A model generated the notes under the pieces. The model ran no database searches. It worked only from the letters and a program-made list of their open reading frames with translations, and was not told the origin of the DNA. A stretch of 37,808 bases of DNA from Clostridia bacterium BRH_c25 (GTDB lineage Bacteria; Bacillota_A; Clostridia; Lutisporales; Lutisporaceae). The stretch's first letter is position 1. Each line of letters opens with the position of its first letter. Shown here piece by piece: positions 1 through 8,058 of the stretch. The stretch is taken from contig LOES01000209.1 of NCBI GenBank assembly GCA_001515955.1, positions 1-37,808 of the forward strand, given 5' to 3'. The position numbers were made by a program, and so were the translations under genes.

Positions 1-954
1 ATATACGCCGACCACTTTTTTACCTTTCAGTACTTCTCTGATTTGCTTTACAGGAAATGGTCTGAATACCGTAATTTTTAATAGTCCTACTTTTTTGCCC
101 TGTTCTCTCAGTTTATTTACAACGTATTTTGCCGTACCACACATTGATCCCAAAGCTACCAATACGACCTCAGCGTCGTCTGTCCTATAGCCCTCTACAA
201 TGTCCAGCTCTCTTCCAAACCTTTCACTGAACTCCTTTTGCGCTTTTTCTATGACATCAAAAGCATTATCCATGGCAATTTTCTGCTGGTAACGCATTTC
301 CGTATATTCGTTAGGCCCTGTCAGATCACATATAAACATCGGGTCCTTGGTATCAAGATAAAGATTTTTCGGTTTATATGGCGGAATAAACGCATCTACC
401 AGCTCTTGGTCCGGCACATCTATCTTCTGCATAGAGTGGGAAAGGAAAAAACCATCCAAGCATACCATGGCAGGTGTCAATACATTTTCATCCTCTGCGA
501 CTCTATATGCCATTAAAGTTAAATCCAATACTTCCTGTACGTTCTGGCAGTAAAACTGCATCCAGCCCATGTCTCTTTCTGACATGGCATCACCATGCTC
601 ACACCATAATGTCCACGGTGCTGCCAAGCCTCTGTTTACCACCGGCATAACGATGGGAACCCTATTGCCGGCTGTCATGCCCAGAACCTCATGCATCAAG
701 GCCAGTCCTTGCGAGGCCGTTGCCGTTGCAGCTCTGACTCCTGCCAATTGTGCAGTTGTAGCCGCTGACATGGCCGTATGCTCTGATTCAACACGTATAT
801 ATTCCGCTTTCAACTCTCCTGATGCAACCAGCTCTGACAGCTTTTCCGCTATAGAGCTTTGCGGTGTTATAGGATATGCGGATACAACTTGCACTTTAGC
901 CAGCTTCATGGCTTCAACCGCAGCTGCGTTTCCGTCCAACATCTTAAAAGGCAT
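1..954 (-). CDS. porA: 2-oxoacid:ferredoxin oxidoreductase alpha subunit, partial at the C-terminus
   Basis: Open frame running off the left edge of the window; 318 codons are visible. The start ATG at 954 overlaps the stop of the delta gene as TAATG. Residues 25-34 read SAYPITPQSS, the hallmark of the pyrimidine-binding alpha subunit of pyruvate/2-oxoisovalerate/2-oxoglutarate:ferredoxin oxidoreductases, followed by an ESEHTAMSAA segment typical of the family. The family oxidatively decarboxylates a 2-oxoacid to an acyl-CoA and reduces ferredoxin in the cytoplasm. Gene order gamma-delta-alpha is that of the four-subunit form, so the TPP-binding beta gene should lie just beyond the left edge. 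The substrate (pyruvate, branched-chain oxoacid or other) cannot be told from sequence; the symbol is given by family only. Confidence 0.9.
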   Translation of the reverse strand, partial: MPFKMLDGNAAAVEAMKLAKVQVVSAYPITPQSSIAEKLSELVASGELKAEYIRVESEHTAMSAATTAQLAGVRAATATASQGLALMHEVLGMTAGNRVPIVMPVVNRGLAAPWTLWCEHGDAMSERDMGWMQFYCQNVQEVLDLTLMAYRVAEDENVLTPAMVCLDGFFLSHSMQKIDVPDQELVDAFIPPYKPKNLYLDTKDPMFICDLTGPNEYTEMRYQQKIAMDNAFDVIEKAQKEFSERFGRELDIVEGYRTDDAEVVLVALGSMCGTAKYVVNKLREQGKKVGLLKITVFRPFPVKQIREVLKGKKVVGVY

Positions 955-1259
955 TAGTCTTCACTCCTTTCCGGTATCATCGTCATGCATTTGGCAGGAC
1001 ACTCGTTCACACAAATACCACAGCCCTTGCAGTAATCAAAATCAATCACAACACATTCTTGCTGGTCTTTTTTGATTTCTATTATATTAGCCGGACAGTA
1101 TTTCGCACATGTCCCGCATTTTATGCACGCTTTAAAATTGACCTTAGGCCTTTCCAGTCTCCAGCTTCCGGTATTGGAGCTGCTGAATACTGTTGCCACA
1201 GGGCCATATACTCTAAATTTTTTGGATTTGTTCATATGCGCTTCTGGCTGCTTTTGCAT
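954..1259 (-). CDS. porD: 2-oxoacid:ferredoxin oxidoreductase delta (ferredoxin-like) subunit
   Basis: A 101-residue protein with two 4Fe-4S cluster motifs, CxxCxxCxxxCP at residues 45-56 and again at 77-88. This is the electron-carrying delta subunit of a four-subunit 2-oxoacid:ferredoxin oxidoreductase. I chose the ATG at 1259 because an AGGTGG ribosome binding site lies about ten bases upstream; an earlier ATG at 1280 has no clear site, and a later Met at 1235 is also possible. The gene overlaps the 3' end of the gamma gene by 47 bases and touches the alpha gene by one base, so translation of the three is probably coupled. Confidence 0.88.
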   Translation of the reverse strand: MQKQPEAHMNKSKKFRVYGPVATVFSSSNTGSWRLERPKVNFKACIKCGTCAKYCPANIIEIKKDQQECVVIDFDYCKGCGICVNECPAKCMTMIPERSED

Positions 1260-1764
1260 TTTTATCACCCACCTTTTCATTAAACGCTGTCTTAATCGCT
1301 TTTTCTACTGACTCTATCTTTACTATGCCGGTCCCTGACAACGCACCAAGCATCGAGCTGTTGGGTATTCCCCTGCCTATGCTTTCCTGTGCCACTCTCG
1401 TTCCGTCCACACAGTACATTTCTTTAAATTTAAATGCTTTGTACCTATCCAAGACACTTTTATCTTCTGAATTCAAAACCAGAATACTGTCTTCCTTGAT
1501 CCCTTCCGCAATGTCTACACCCTTTTCAATAATCGTGTGATCCATCACTAATACGATATCAGGATCATAAACAAATGAGTTCAAAAGTACCTCTTCATCA
1601 TCTATGATAATGCTGGTATTAACTGGGGCTCCACGCCTTTCATGGCCATATGACGGTACTGTAATAGCAAATCTTCCCTCATGCAGTGATACTGCTTCTG
1701 AAAGAATTTTTGCTGCTGTTACAATACCTTGCCCTCCCAATCCATAAAACTTCAGTTTAATCAT
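1213..1764 (-). CDS. porC: 2-oxoacid:ferredoxin oxidoreductase gamma subunit
   Basis: A 183-residue protein of usual length for the gamma subunit, with the GLGGQG motif at residues 8-13 and the VPSYGHERRGAPV block typical of PorC/KorC/VorA proteins. It forms a separate polypeptide here, as in archaeal and Thermotoga-type enzymes, rather than being fused into one large chain. It follows the TRAP transporter large permease by 22 bases and overlaps the delta gene, which places the oxidoreductase in the same transcription unit as the transporter and suggests that it oxidises the imported acid or a product of it. Confidence 0.9.
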   Translation of the reverse strand: MIKLKFYGLGGQGIVTAAKILSEAVSLHEGRFAITVPSYGHERRGAPVNTSIIIDDEEVLLNSFVYDPDIVLVMDHTIIEKGVDIAEGIKEDSILVLNSEDKSVLDRYKAFKFKEMYCVDGTRVAQESIGRGIPNSSMLGALSGTGIVKIESVEKAIKTAFNEKVGDKNAKAARSAYEQIQKI

Positions 1765-1786
1765 GCGATCTCCTTCCTTCCATCAA

Positions 1787-3052
1787 TTAATTCAGTAAAA
1801 ATAGGATACTCTGGGGCACAAAAGTAATGAATAGTAATGCCAATAGCATTGCTGCTATGAAGATCAGCACTTCCTTACTGAGCTTTTCCAGCGGCACCCC
1901 TGCAACAGTTGATGTTGTAAACAGGCATACGCCGAATGGCGGCGTCACTAGGCCTATTGCCGTATTGACCGTTACAATAAGTCCGAAATGAACAACATCA
2001 ATGCCCAGCTTGCTTGCCACCGGCCATAATAAAGGGACGAGTATGATCATTATAGCTGTTGTTTCCATGAACGTCCCTGCAATGAGAAGCATCAAATTGA
2101 TAAGCAGCAGCAGTATGACCGGATTGGCCGATATATTGAAGAAGCCTTCTATAATCATCTGCGGGATTCTTTCATAGGACAATACGTATGCAAATAAGGT
2201 TGCATTTGCAATGATAAACATGATTTGAGTCGTTGTCTTTGCCGACCCCATGAAGACCTTGCAGACATCCTTGATCTTCAGATCTTTGTATATAAAAATT
2301 CCGACGATTAAGGCATACACAACAGCAACGACTGCTGATTCAGTGGGTGTGAATATCCCACCGAACACGCCTCCTATTAAAATAACCGGTGTACCAAGCG
2401 CCCATGAAGCATCTCTAAAAGCAAGTAGTTTCTCCTTTGTCGTAGACTTGCCTCCAGTTCCTTTATATCCCCTCTTGCGGGAAAGATATGCGGATACACC
2501 GATCAAAACGATTCCCATTATTATTCCTGCAGGTATCCCGGCAAGATATAGATCCGTAATAGAGCTTTGGGTTATGACACCATATAAAATAAAGGTTATG
2601 CTGGGCGGTATGATGACACCGATAGGGCTACCCGTTGCAACGACTGCAGCAGCAAATTTTTTGTCATATCCGTTTTTAACCATCTCGGGTATCATGATGG
2701 CACCCATTGCAGCAGCTGTTGCTACACCGCTTCCGGATATGGCCGCAAAGAACATGCATCCCATTACCGTAACAATAGCTAATCCGCCTGTATATCCACC
2801 CACAAAGACATTTGCAAAACGAACCAACCTTTTTGCAATACCGCCATTGTTCATCAGATCTCCTGCCAATATAAAGAACGGTATTGCCAGCAATGATGCA
2901 ACATTTACACCTGAGAATAACCTTTGAATGATGATCATTGGTTGTATTCCAGTCATAAGTATGTATATAAGAGAAGCGCCTCCTATAGTAATCGAAATCG
3001 GTATACCTATAATCATCATAATTGCTGCACTAAGGAAAAATATGCTAACCAT
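1787..3052 (-). CDS. dctM: TRAP transporter large permease subunit (DctM family)
   Basis: A 421-residue, very hydrophobic protein with about 12 predicted membrane segments. It matches the DctM family: an early GIPISITIGGASLIY stretch, the FFAAISGSGVATAAAMGAIMIPEM block and a C-terminal VNTAIGLVTPPFGVCLF block. It is the ion-coupled translocation subunit of a tripartite ATP-independent periplasmic-type transporter, working with DctQ and DctP. Its start overlaps the dctQ stop by eight bases, which is usual for these pairs. The substrate is an organic acid by family knowledge; its identity is not visible here. Confidence 0.93.
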   Translation of the reverse strand: MVSIFFLSAAIMMIIGIPISITIGGASLIYILMTGIQPMIIIQRLFSGVNVASLLAIPFFILAGDLMNNGGIAKRLVRFANVFVGGYTGGLAIVTVMGCMFFAAISGSGVATAAAMGAIMIPEMVKNGYDKKFAAAVVATGSPIGVIIPPSITFILYGVITQSSITDLYLAGIPAGIIMGIVLIGVSAYLSRKRGYKGTGGKSTTKEKLLAFRDASWALGTPVILIGGVFGGIFTPTESAVVAVVYALIVGIFIYKDLKIKDVCKVFMGSAKTTTQIMFIIANATLFAYVLSYERIPQMIIEGFFNISANPVILLLLINLMLLIAGTFMETTAIMIILVPLLWPVASKLGIDVVHFGLIVTVNTAIGLVTPPFGVCLFTTSTVAGVPLEKLSKEVLIFIAAMLLALLFITFVPQSILFLLN

Positions 3053-3527
3053 TATTCTCCTCCGTTCTCTTGGGAACTAAATTTACTATAATATAAACAG
3101 TTGTTAACACCGCGCCGATAGGAATGACCATGTAAACATAATTCATAGGCATCATCATATTGGGTGAAGTCTGTGAAGCTACAACTCCTAATGAGTTGAT
3201 ACCTACTTTTATCAATATAATCGAGTAAGCCAAATAAACTAAATTCCTTATAGTTTGTATGACTGCAAGACTTTTTCCTTTCAACAATGTATCAGCAATC
3301 GTCACTTTTATATGTTCATCAGTAAACGCCAACACAGAAGCCCCTATAAAAATAAGCCAGACATTTGAAAAACGAGCCAATTCTTCAGTCCATGGTATGC
3401 CTGCACCAAACACATATCGTGTAACAACTTGAAAAAACATGGCTAACACCATTATTGAAATTAATACGACCATGATGACTTTGGATACTTTAATCACCAG
3501 ATTTAAGGCTTTGTTTATATAGTCCAT
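3045..3527 (-). CDS. dctQ: TRAP transporter small permease subunit (DctQ family)
   Basis: A 160-residue protein with four hydrophobic segments and the short conserved stretch GIPWTEELARFSNVWLIFIG, diagnostic of DctQ. It is the small membrane subunit of the TRAP transporter and associates with DctM. A GGAGG-type site precedes the ATG at 3527. It is separated from dctP by about 190 bases that hold two hairpins, whereas the rest of the operon is tightly packed. That fits a transporter in which the binding protein is made in excess over the membrane subunits. Confidence 0.9.
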   Translation of the reverse strand: MDYINKALNLVIKVSKVIMVVLISIMVLAMFFQVVTRYVFGAGIPWTEELARFSNVWLIFIGASVLAFTDEHIKVTIADTLLKGKSLAVIQTIRNLVYLAYSIILIKVGINSLGVVASQTSPNMMMPMNYVYMVIPIGAVLTTVYIIVNLVPKRTEENNG

Positions 3528-3599
3528 TTCTGCCCTCCTCCGTGCATAAGAATATGCGATTTGTTTCCTTTAAACGTTTCGAAGAAGTCAAATGTTGAG

Positions 3600-3647
3600 G
3601 TATTGCCTGATCCGCGGGAATTCCTTGTTCAGGGGATCAGGCAATAC
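3600..3647 (-). promoter_or_regulatory. Intercistronic hairpin between dctP and dctQ
   Basis: A perfect 14-base inverted repeat, GTATTGCCTGATCC at 3600-3613 and its complement at 3634-3647, encloses a 20-base loop. A second shorter palindrome (arms 3665-3672 and 3691-3698) sits just after the dctP stop. No U-run follows the large hairpin on the minus strand, so a full terminator is unlikely. A stabilising structure for the dctP message, or a partial processing site, is the simpler reading. Confidence 0.6.
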
Positions 3648-3716
3648 ACCAACAACTCTTTAAATCCTATATGGAATAAAGCTAAGTTCTATATAGGATA
3701 TATCAGAATTTCTTCA

Positions 3717-4754
3717 TTATTTTACTGCTTTTATTTTATCGATATATTCACTGCCGTTTTGCTCTGTAAACCAAGTGTAAGCGCTGGTAGTTTTTTCAGC
3801 AAATACAGATTTGTCAACCGTATTCACCTTAAGACCTAATTCATCATTAAGCTCTTTAAGTATATTGCTTTCTAATTCTCTATTTTCTTTTCCTTGCGCT
3901 ACAGCTGCTTCTACTGCACATTCCTGCAGCATTTTTTGATCGTCTGCTGAGAGTATGTCCCATTTCGATTTGCTTGCCATTATACATGCAAATCCAGCAA
4001 TATGTTCAGTAAGGGAATAGTATTTCTGAACCTCGTTAACTCTCTCTGTCTTAACCGTTTCGGGAGGATTTTCCTGTCCATCTATTGCACCCTGCTGAAG
4101 CGCCGTATAGACTTCGCCCCATGACATCGCAGATACGACTGCACCGAGATCTTCAAAGGTTTTTACATAAGCCGGGCTTTCAAGAACCCTTAGCTTTATA
4201 CCTTTTAAATCTGCCGGCACATTGATGGGCTTAACATTATTTGTTACACTTCTGAATCCTCTGGGCATAATGGATAATCCGACCAATCCCTTGTCCAAGC
4301 TTTCTGAAAGCAGTTCTTTTGCCACATCTGACTGAATGAAAGCTTCGATATGATCCCAGTCTCTGAATAGGTATGGCAGGTCTAATACCCCATAAAGCGG
4401 TGCAAAGTTCGATACCGGTGCAGAGGTATTGACGGCCAAATCCACATTCCCAAACTGCATTGCTTCTAATAAATCTCTATCATAACCAAGTTGTGCTTGG
4501 GGATAAATTTCAATCTTGATTCTACCTTGGCTTTTTTCCTCAACCAGAGTTTTGAATTTAACAGCCATCAAATGATAATTGTTTTCCAAGGGTGACATGT
4601 GTCCTAATTTCAAGCTAATTGTTTCGCCTGCTGCATTCTGAGCAGCTTCTGCAGGTTTGCTTGCACTCTCTGCTGTCGGTTTAGGGCTTGCACATCCGGT
4701 AAGCATCGATAAGATCAAAAGACAGCTTAATAATAATACTAAGGTTTTTTTCAT
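3717..4754 (-). CDS. dctP: TRAP transporter substrate-binding lipoprotein (DctP family)
   Basis: A 345-residue lipoprotein. The signal peptide is followed by the lipobox LTGC at residues 18-21, so it should be anchored on the outside of the membrane. The body matches DctP: the LGHMSPLENNYHLMA opening, an arginine-containing LRVLESPAYVKTFEDLGA segment that in the family contacts the substrate carboxylate, and ALQQGAIDGQENP. It captures an organic acid and hands it to DctQM. It starts 13 bases after the reductase gene, showing cotranscription. Gene symbol is by family; dicarboxylate, 2-oxoacid or sugar-acid ligands are all possible. Confidence 0.92.
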   Translation of the reverse strand: MKKTLVLLLSCLLILSMLTGCASPKPTAESASKPAEAAQNAAGETISLKLGHMSPLENNYHLMAVKFKTLVEEKSQGRIKIEIYPQAQLGYDRDLLEAMQFGNVDLAVNTSAPVSNFAPLYGVLDLPYLFRDWDHIEAFIQSDVAKELLSESLDKGLVGLSIMPRGFRSVTNNVKPINVPADLKGIKLRVLESPAYVKTFEDLGAVVSAMSWGEVYTALQQGAIDGQENPPETVKTERVNEVQKYYSLTEHIAGFACIMASKSKWDILSADDQKMLQECAVEAAVAQGKENRELESNILKELNDELGLKVNTVDKSVFAEKTTSAYTWFTEQNGSEYIDKIKAVK

Positions 4755-4767
4755 AATCTCTTCCCCC

Positions 4768-5703
4768 TTAAATTAGTTGATTATTATAGTTCTTTTCGAT
4801 AATCTTTATAAGCTTATAAACAGTTTCAATATGCGGTACTTTCATATCATTCTTTTCCGCTTCGGCTATTACGCTGCCGCATATTGCTTCAATCTCTGTT
4901 TTCTTCTTGGACAGCCTGTCCTGAAGCAATGATGTCTTGTGATCACCGGACATTTCGGGATTGAAAACACTCTCAATGGTATGATGCACTTTATCAGTAC
5001 TTGCTTGAATGCCAATTTTATTTGCAACCGCTATGACCTCGGATGCCAGCGTTTTAGCCATTTCAAAACCCTCGGGCGTCTTCCCCAGGTCGCTTACAGT
5101 AAGAAAGGTTAAAGCGGTCAGTGTATTTAGTGCGACGTTAAAAGCAACCTTCTCCCATACATCAACCATTATATCGTTGCCCAGCTTTGTAATAATGCCG
5201 CCATTGTTCAGCAAATCATTTATTTCCACAGCTGCACTTCTTGCATACTCTCCCAATGGCATCATTTTAGTCAACCCTGATCCCTTCGCTTCTATCTCCC
5301 CGGGGCCAATCAAGTCACTTGCATAATTAGTGGTACCCGCAATTATGTTTTCATTGTTTATGTATTTCCGTACCGTTTCGATATTCCCAATACCGTTTTG
5401 CAGAGTAAGCACGATCACTTTATTATCCATAATCCTTAATGCGTTTACCAGTGCATCCTCTGTATGAATCGATTTGGTAAAAATCATAACTACGTCCGGT
5501 TTTGGTATTTTTTCTATCTCAGAGGCAGCATTGACTTTTATATTTTCCGTTTTTTTACCGTCATGAATGGTGAGGCCGCACTCGTTGATTTTATTAATAT
5601 GTTCTTTCCACACATCATAAAGCCATACCTCTGCACCAGCCTTTTGTAATGAAGCACCATACCTGCACCCCATGGCTCCGGCTCCGATTATTGCAATTCT
5701 CAC
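4768..5703 (-). CDS. Ketopantoate reductase family (ApbA/PanE-like) 2-oxoacid reductase
   Basis: A 311-residue protein with an N-terminal Rossmann nucleotide site GAGAMG (residues 7-12) and the KVAFNVALNTLTAL segment holding the family's catalytic lysine. I use the GTG at 5703, since an excellent GGAAGGAGG site lies just upstream and the nucleotide-binding motif then falls at the usual place; an ATG at 5787 would add 28 unlike residues. Family members reduce 2-dehydropantoate or related 2-oxoacids with NADPH. Here it heads a transporter/oxidoreductase operon rather than a pantothenate operon, so interconversion of a 2-hydroxy and a 2-oxo acid is a better guess than vitamin synthesis. Confidence 0.87.
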   Translation of the reverse strand: MRIAIIGAGAMGCRYGASLQKAGAEVWLYDVWKEHINKINECGLTIHDGKKTENIKVNAASEIEKIPKPDVVMIFTKSIHTEDALVNALRIMDNKVIVLTLQNGIGNIETVRKYINNENIIAGTTNYASDLIGPGEIEAKGSGLTKMMPLGEYARSAAVEINDLLNNGGIITKLGNDIMVDVWEKVAFNVALNTLTALTFLTVSDLGKTPEGFEMAKTLASEVIAVANKIGIQASTDKVHHTIESVFNPEMSGDHKTSLLQDRLSKKKTEIEAICGSVIAEAEKNDMKVPHIETVYKLIKIIEKNYNNQLI

Positions 5704-5746
5704 AATTTCACCTCCTTCCCGTTCCTTTATAATAAACTCTATTTCA

Positions 5747-5775
5747 ATTATAAGCTGTAAAAAATTTTCTGTAAA
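5747..5775 (-). promoter_or_regulatory. Sigma-A type promoter of the reductase-TRAP-oxidoreductase operon
   Basis: On the minus strand TTTACA (5770-5775), a 17-base spacer and TATAAT (5747-5752). The predicted start near 5740 gives a leader of about 37 bases before the GTG at 5703. It lies in the gap after the iclR gene, as expected for an operon controlled by that regulator. Confidence 0.7.
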
Positions 5776-5840
5776 TAGATTTATCAAAAAAAGTTTCTCA
5801 TGCTTATATTGCGTTTACTATAAAGAAACGTTTTAGAAAA

Positions 5841-5929
5841 AATAATAGACGATTAAAACTAATCGCCAAATCTTTGGTGCATATCTCGATGTAAACCATA
5901 TAAAACACAGATCTGCAAATAATAGACGG
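5841..5929. repeat. Direct repeats and palindrome between iclR and its presumed target operon
   Basis: The 11-mer AATAATAGACG occurs at 5841-5851 and again at 5919-5929. The palindrome CGATTA-AAAC-TAATCG lies at 5850-5865, overlapping the first copy. The cluster is 75-180 bases upstream of the operon promoter, a reasonable place for IclR-type operators. Binding is an inference from position and symmetry only. Confidence 0.4.
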
Positions 5930-5935
5930 AACCCT

Positions 5936-6703
5936 TTATTTAACGTTGTATCCCATCTCTTTAGATATTTCCATAGCCGTACTCTTTATTGAGTCTACCA
6001 AGGCTCCCCTATTTTGCCTCATTCTTACGGATGGTCCTGAAATGCTTATAGCAGCAATTGTTTTACCGGTAATATCTTTTACAGGGGCAGCATAACATAT
6101 AAGTCCGATTTCACTTTCCTCAAAATCTTCCGCATACCCCTGCCTTCTAATGGTATCAAGTTCTTTAATCAAAGCATCCTTGTCTATTATGGTGTTATTA
6201 GTTCTCTTAACAAATTCAAAGGATTCTATTGCTTTTTCCAATTCTTCATCTGTCAAACTTGCTAATAGCACTTTTCCAGTGCCGGTACAATAAGATGCCA
6301 TTCTCGCACCGATCCTTGATGTCATTTGAATAGTAGAATTGCTCATCTCTTTACCCATAAAAATAATATTGAAATCATCATCTAAAATTGACATATGTGC
6401 TGTTTCATTATGCTCATCCCGTAGTTTTTGCAAGTAGGGTTTTATGGCAGATAAAATATTTTGTCTTTCAAGAACAATCGTACCGTAATGTGCAAATTTT
6501 ACTCCCAGCTTATATTTTGCATTGGATGTCTTATGGACAAAGTCTTTTTTCTCCAAGGTATAAAGCATTCTAAATACACTGGCTTTTCCCATATCAAGCT
6601 CTTTGCAGATTTCCGCGACTCCCATTTCTTCATGTTTACTCAGCAGGTCTACTATATCCAATGTATTAGATACTGAGCTCATTAAATATTTATCTTTCTC
6701 CAT
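5936..6703 (-). CDS. IclR family transcriptional regulator
   Basis: A 255-residue protein with an N-terminal winged helix-turn-helix (about residues 10-70, including AEICKELDMGKASVFRMLYTLEKKDFV) and a C-terminal IclR effector domain with GARMASYCTGTGKVLLA and a closing IAAISISGPSVRM. I use the ATG at 6703 because GGAAAGAGGTG lies just upstream. The family senses small aromatic or aliphatic acids and controls nearby catabolic genes. It lies immediately upstream of, and on the same strand as, the reductase-TRAP-oxidoreductase operon, which has its own promoter, so that operon is the likely target. An extended -10 (TGATACAAT) precedes its own start. Confidence 0.9.
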   Translation of the reverse strand: MEKDKYLMSSVSNTLDIVDLLSKHEEMGVAEICKELDMGKASVFRMLYTLEKKDFVHKTSNAKYKLGVKFAHYGTIVLERQNILSAIKPYLQKLRDEHNETAHMSILDDDFNIIFMGKEMSNSTIQMTSRIGARMASYCTGTGKVLLASLTDEELEKAIESFEFVKRTNNTIIDKDALIKELDTIRRQGYAEDFEESEIGLICYAAPVKDITGKTIAAISISGPSVRMRQNRGALVDSIKSTAMEISKEMGYNVK

Positions 6704-6784
6704 ATCAACACCTCTTTCCTTTATAAGAAACATTGTATCATATTTTTGTCTATATTACTCCATTTTATATTATTATATACCAAA

Positions 6785-7048
6785 TTAGCCCGCAAATACT
6801 TTTCCATAGCTTACCCCCGTACTTGATCCTTCAACTCCTCTAATTCGCTTTTCTATCAAACACGCGGCATTCTCAGCAAACTCGTCCAGGCTCCCATTGG
6901 TTGATTTATCGACACCAAGACCCATATGAGGTCCGTGGGCTTCGATAACTCCTGTCGGGAATAATGCTATTGCCCCCTCTTTAACGGCTTCTTCAATCTG
7001 AGGCCAAGCCATATCAACCATTGTTTCGTCAAAAATAGAATAACCCAT
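6785..7048 (-). pseudogene. Truncated creatininase-family amidohydrolase
   Basis: An 87-codon remnant starting at ATG 7048 behind a good GGGAGG site. Residues 15-47 are clear creatininase family sequence, ending with the metal-binding EAHGPHMGLGVD block. Full-length members have about 250 residues, and here the recognisable sequence stops at residue 47. It is followed by about 40 residues I cannot match to the family, so an internal deletion has probably joined the N-terminus to other sequence. It adjoins a second broken gene. It is unlikely to be an active enzyme because most of the metal site is missing. Confidence 0.72.
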
Positions 7049-7171
7049 ATTAAACCTCCCTTTCAAACTGTATAAGCCGGGTATCCGGCACTTGTTTTCT
7101 AAAGAATTGACTCGCAATTCCGGCTGGATTTTAAATACCTTTGGTAGTTGCTATCAGCGTTCTCAGGTGAA

Positions 7172-7518
7172 CTATTGGCATAGCAATAGATCAAATCTCC
7201 AGATCACTTTGTCTTTCCCTATCTTTTCAGAAAGCAGCTTAAAGGTATTTATTCTATCCTCTAGGTTTCGTACTCTTGCCTCAAGCCCTTCTTTTCCATA
7301 GTCATTCATTGTAAATAGGAAATAATAATTTATACCTTTTTTGTCAATATCACTAAGACATGGAACTAATGGTCCGGCATCCTTGGTCCAAAATACAATT
7401 ACACGTGCCTTATCGAATGAAGTATATTGCGGCTTGCTGATATAATAACCGGGGCAACCCCTGATACCCTGCCTTCTTCAGTATCAATATCCACTATATC
7501 CCATTTTCTCGAACCCAT
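7172..7518 (-). pseudogene. Broken DUF1848 family gene (deletion plus frameshift)
   Basis: The gene starts at ATG 7518 behind AAGGAG and reads MGSRKWDIV then GVAPVIISAS, as in DUF1848 proteins, before running to an early stop. In the next frame the family sequence resumes at once with KPQYTSFDKARVIVFWTKD, GINYYFLFTMNDYGKEGLE and KDKVIWRFD, and ends at a TAG at 7172-7174. The roughly 30 residues that normally lie between the two blocks are missing, and so is the C-terminal half (members have around 300 residues). An internal frame-changing deletion and a 3' truncation explain this. Confidence 0.75.
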
Positions 7519-7537
7519 TAAAAACACTCCTTGCAGA

Positions 7538-7560
7538 TGCCAGGCACCGTTTACCCGGTA
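7538..7560. repeat. REP-like repeat (TGCCAGGCACCG plus palindrome)
   Basis: TGCCAGGCACCG at 7538-7549 is followed by the near-perfect palindrome TTTACC-C-GGTAAA. The first part is shared with copies near 27655, with the reverse complement at 27714, and with the ends of the RAYT element. It sits in the decayed interval between a pseudogene and the glycerol operon terminator. Confidence 0.5.
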
Positions 7561-7635
7561 AATAGGTTATTTTGTTCCAAGCCTGATATCTTGTCCCTAA
7601 TTATATAATAAATGACCACCCTGGTAAAGGCACTA

Positions 7636-7675
7636 ATAAAAACAGCCTCCCATAACTAATAGAGGCTGTTTTTTA
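7636..7675 (-). terminator. Intrinsic terminator of the glycerol operon
   Basis: Perfect 9-bp stem AACAGCCTC (7641-7649) and GAGGCTGTT (7662-7670) with a 12-base loop, 20 bases after the DUF1667 stop on the minus strand. On the minus strand it is followed by TTTTTATTAG. A T-run on the other side means it could also act on the plus strand. Confidence 0.85.
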
Positions 7676-7694
7676 ACAGTTTCAGGTGACGGGG

Positions 7695-8054
7695 TTAAAT
7701 ATCGCATCCCGTTGCAACAATATTTATTCCTGTACCTAGTATATCCTTAATAACTATGTCCTTACATTTTATTGGAGCCGTTATCTCTGCCCTTTTAATC
7801 TCCTCCATGCATTCCAATAATAGTTCTTTTGGAACAGGTTTATCAGATCTTACAGCTATCAACTGCTTCTTTCCGTTATTAACCTTTACACTGGAGGTAA
7901 GTATTCTTACCGGATGGATAAACTCATCCTTTGCATATCCCTCGCCGCGCTTGCAGGTATGCCCCTCCATGGAATCTATTCTGCTTTCTTCTCCGCTTAC
8001 AGTGATTTTGCAGCCAATAGGACAGATGATGCAGATTATATCCTTTTTTCGCAT
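7695..8054 (-). CDS. DUF1667 protein, glycerol-3-phosphate dehydrogenase accessory
   Basis: A 119-residue protein with an N-terminal cysteine cluster, CxxCPIGC at residues 8-15 and C34 in HTCKRG, as in DUF1667. In Firmicutes this family is regularly found last in an operon with a GlpA-like dehydrogenase and an FAD oxidoreductase, and it is thought to be an iron-sulfur component of an anaerobic glycerol-3-phosphate dehydrogenase, in place of GlpC. Here it starts four bases after the FAD oxidoreductase stop and is followed by the operon terminator. The cysteine pattern suggests a metal or cluster site; the exact role is not established. Confidence 0.88.
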   Translation of the reverse strand: MRKKDIICIICPIGCKITVSGEESRIDSMEGHTCKRGEGYAKDEFIHPVRILTSSVKVNNGKKQLIAVRSDKPVPKELLLECMEEIKRAEITAPIKCKDIVIKDILGTGINIVATGCDI

Positions 8055-8058
8055 AGCA

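Noticed and set aside
569..1075. Long plus-strand open frame of 168 residues
   Set aside because: It lies antisense to the oxidoreductase alpha and delta genes, has no ribosome site or family content, and is explained by codon use on the other strand.
2250..2927. Plus-strand frame of 225 residues inside the TRAP permease gene
   Set aside because: Antisense shadow of a strongly recognisable dctM gene; low-complexity proline/threonine-rich translation.
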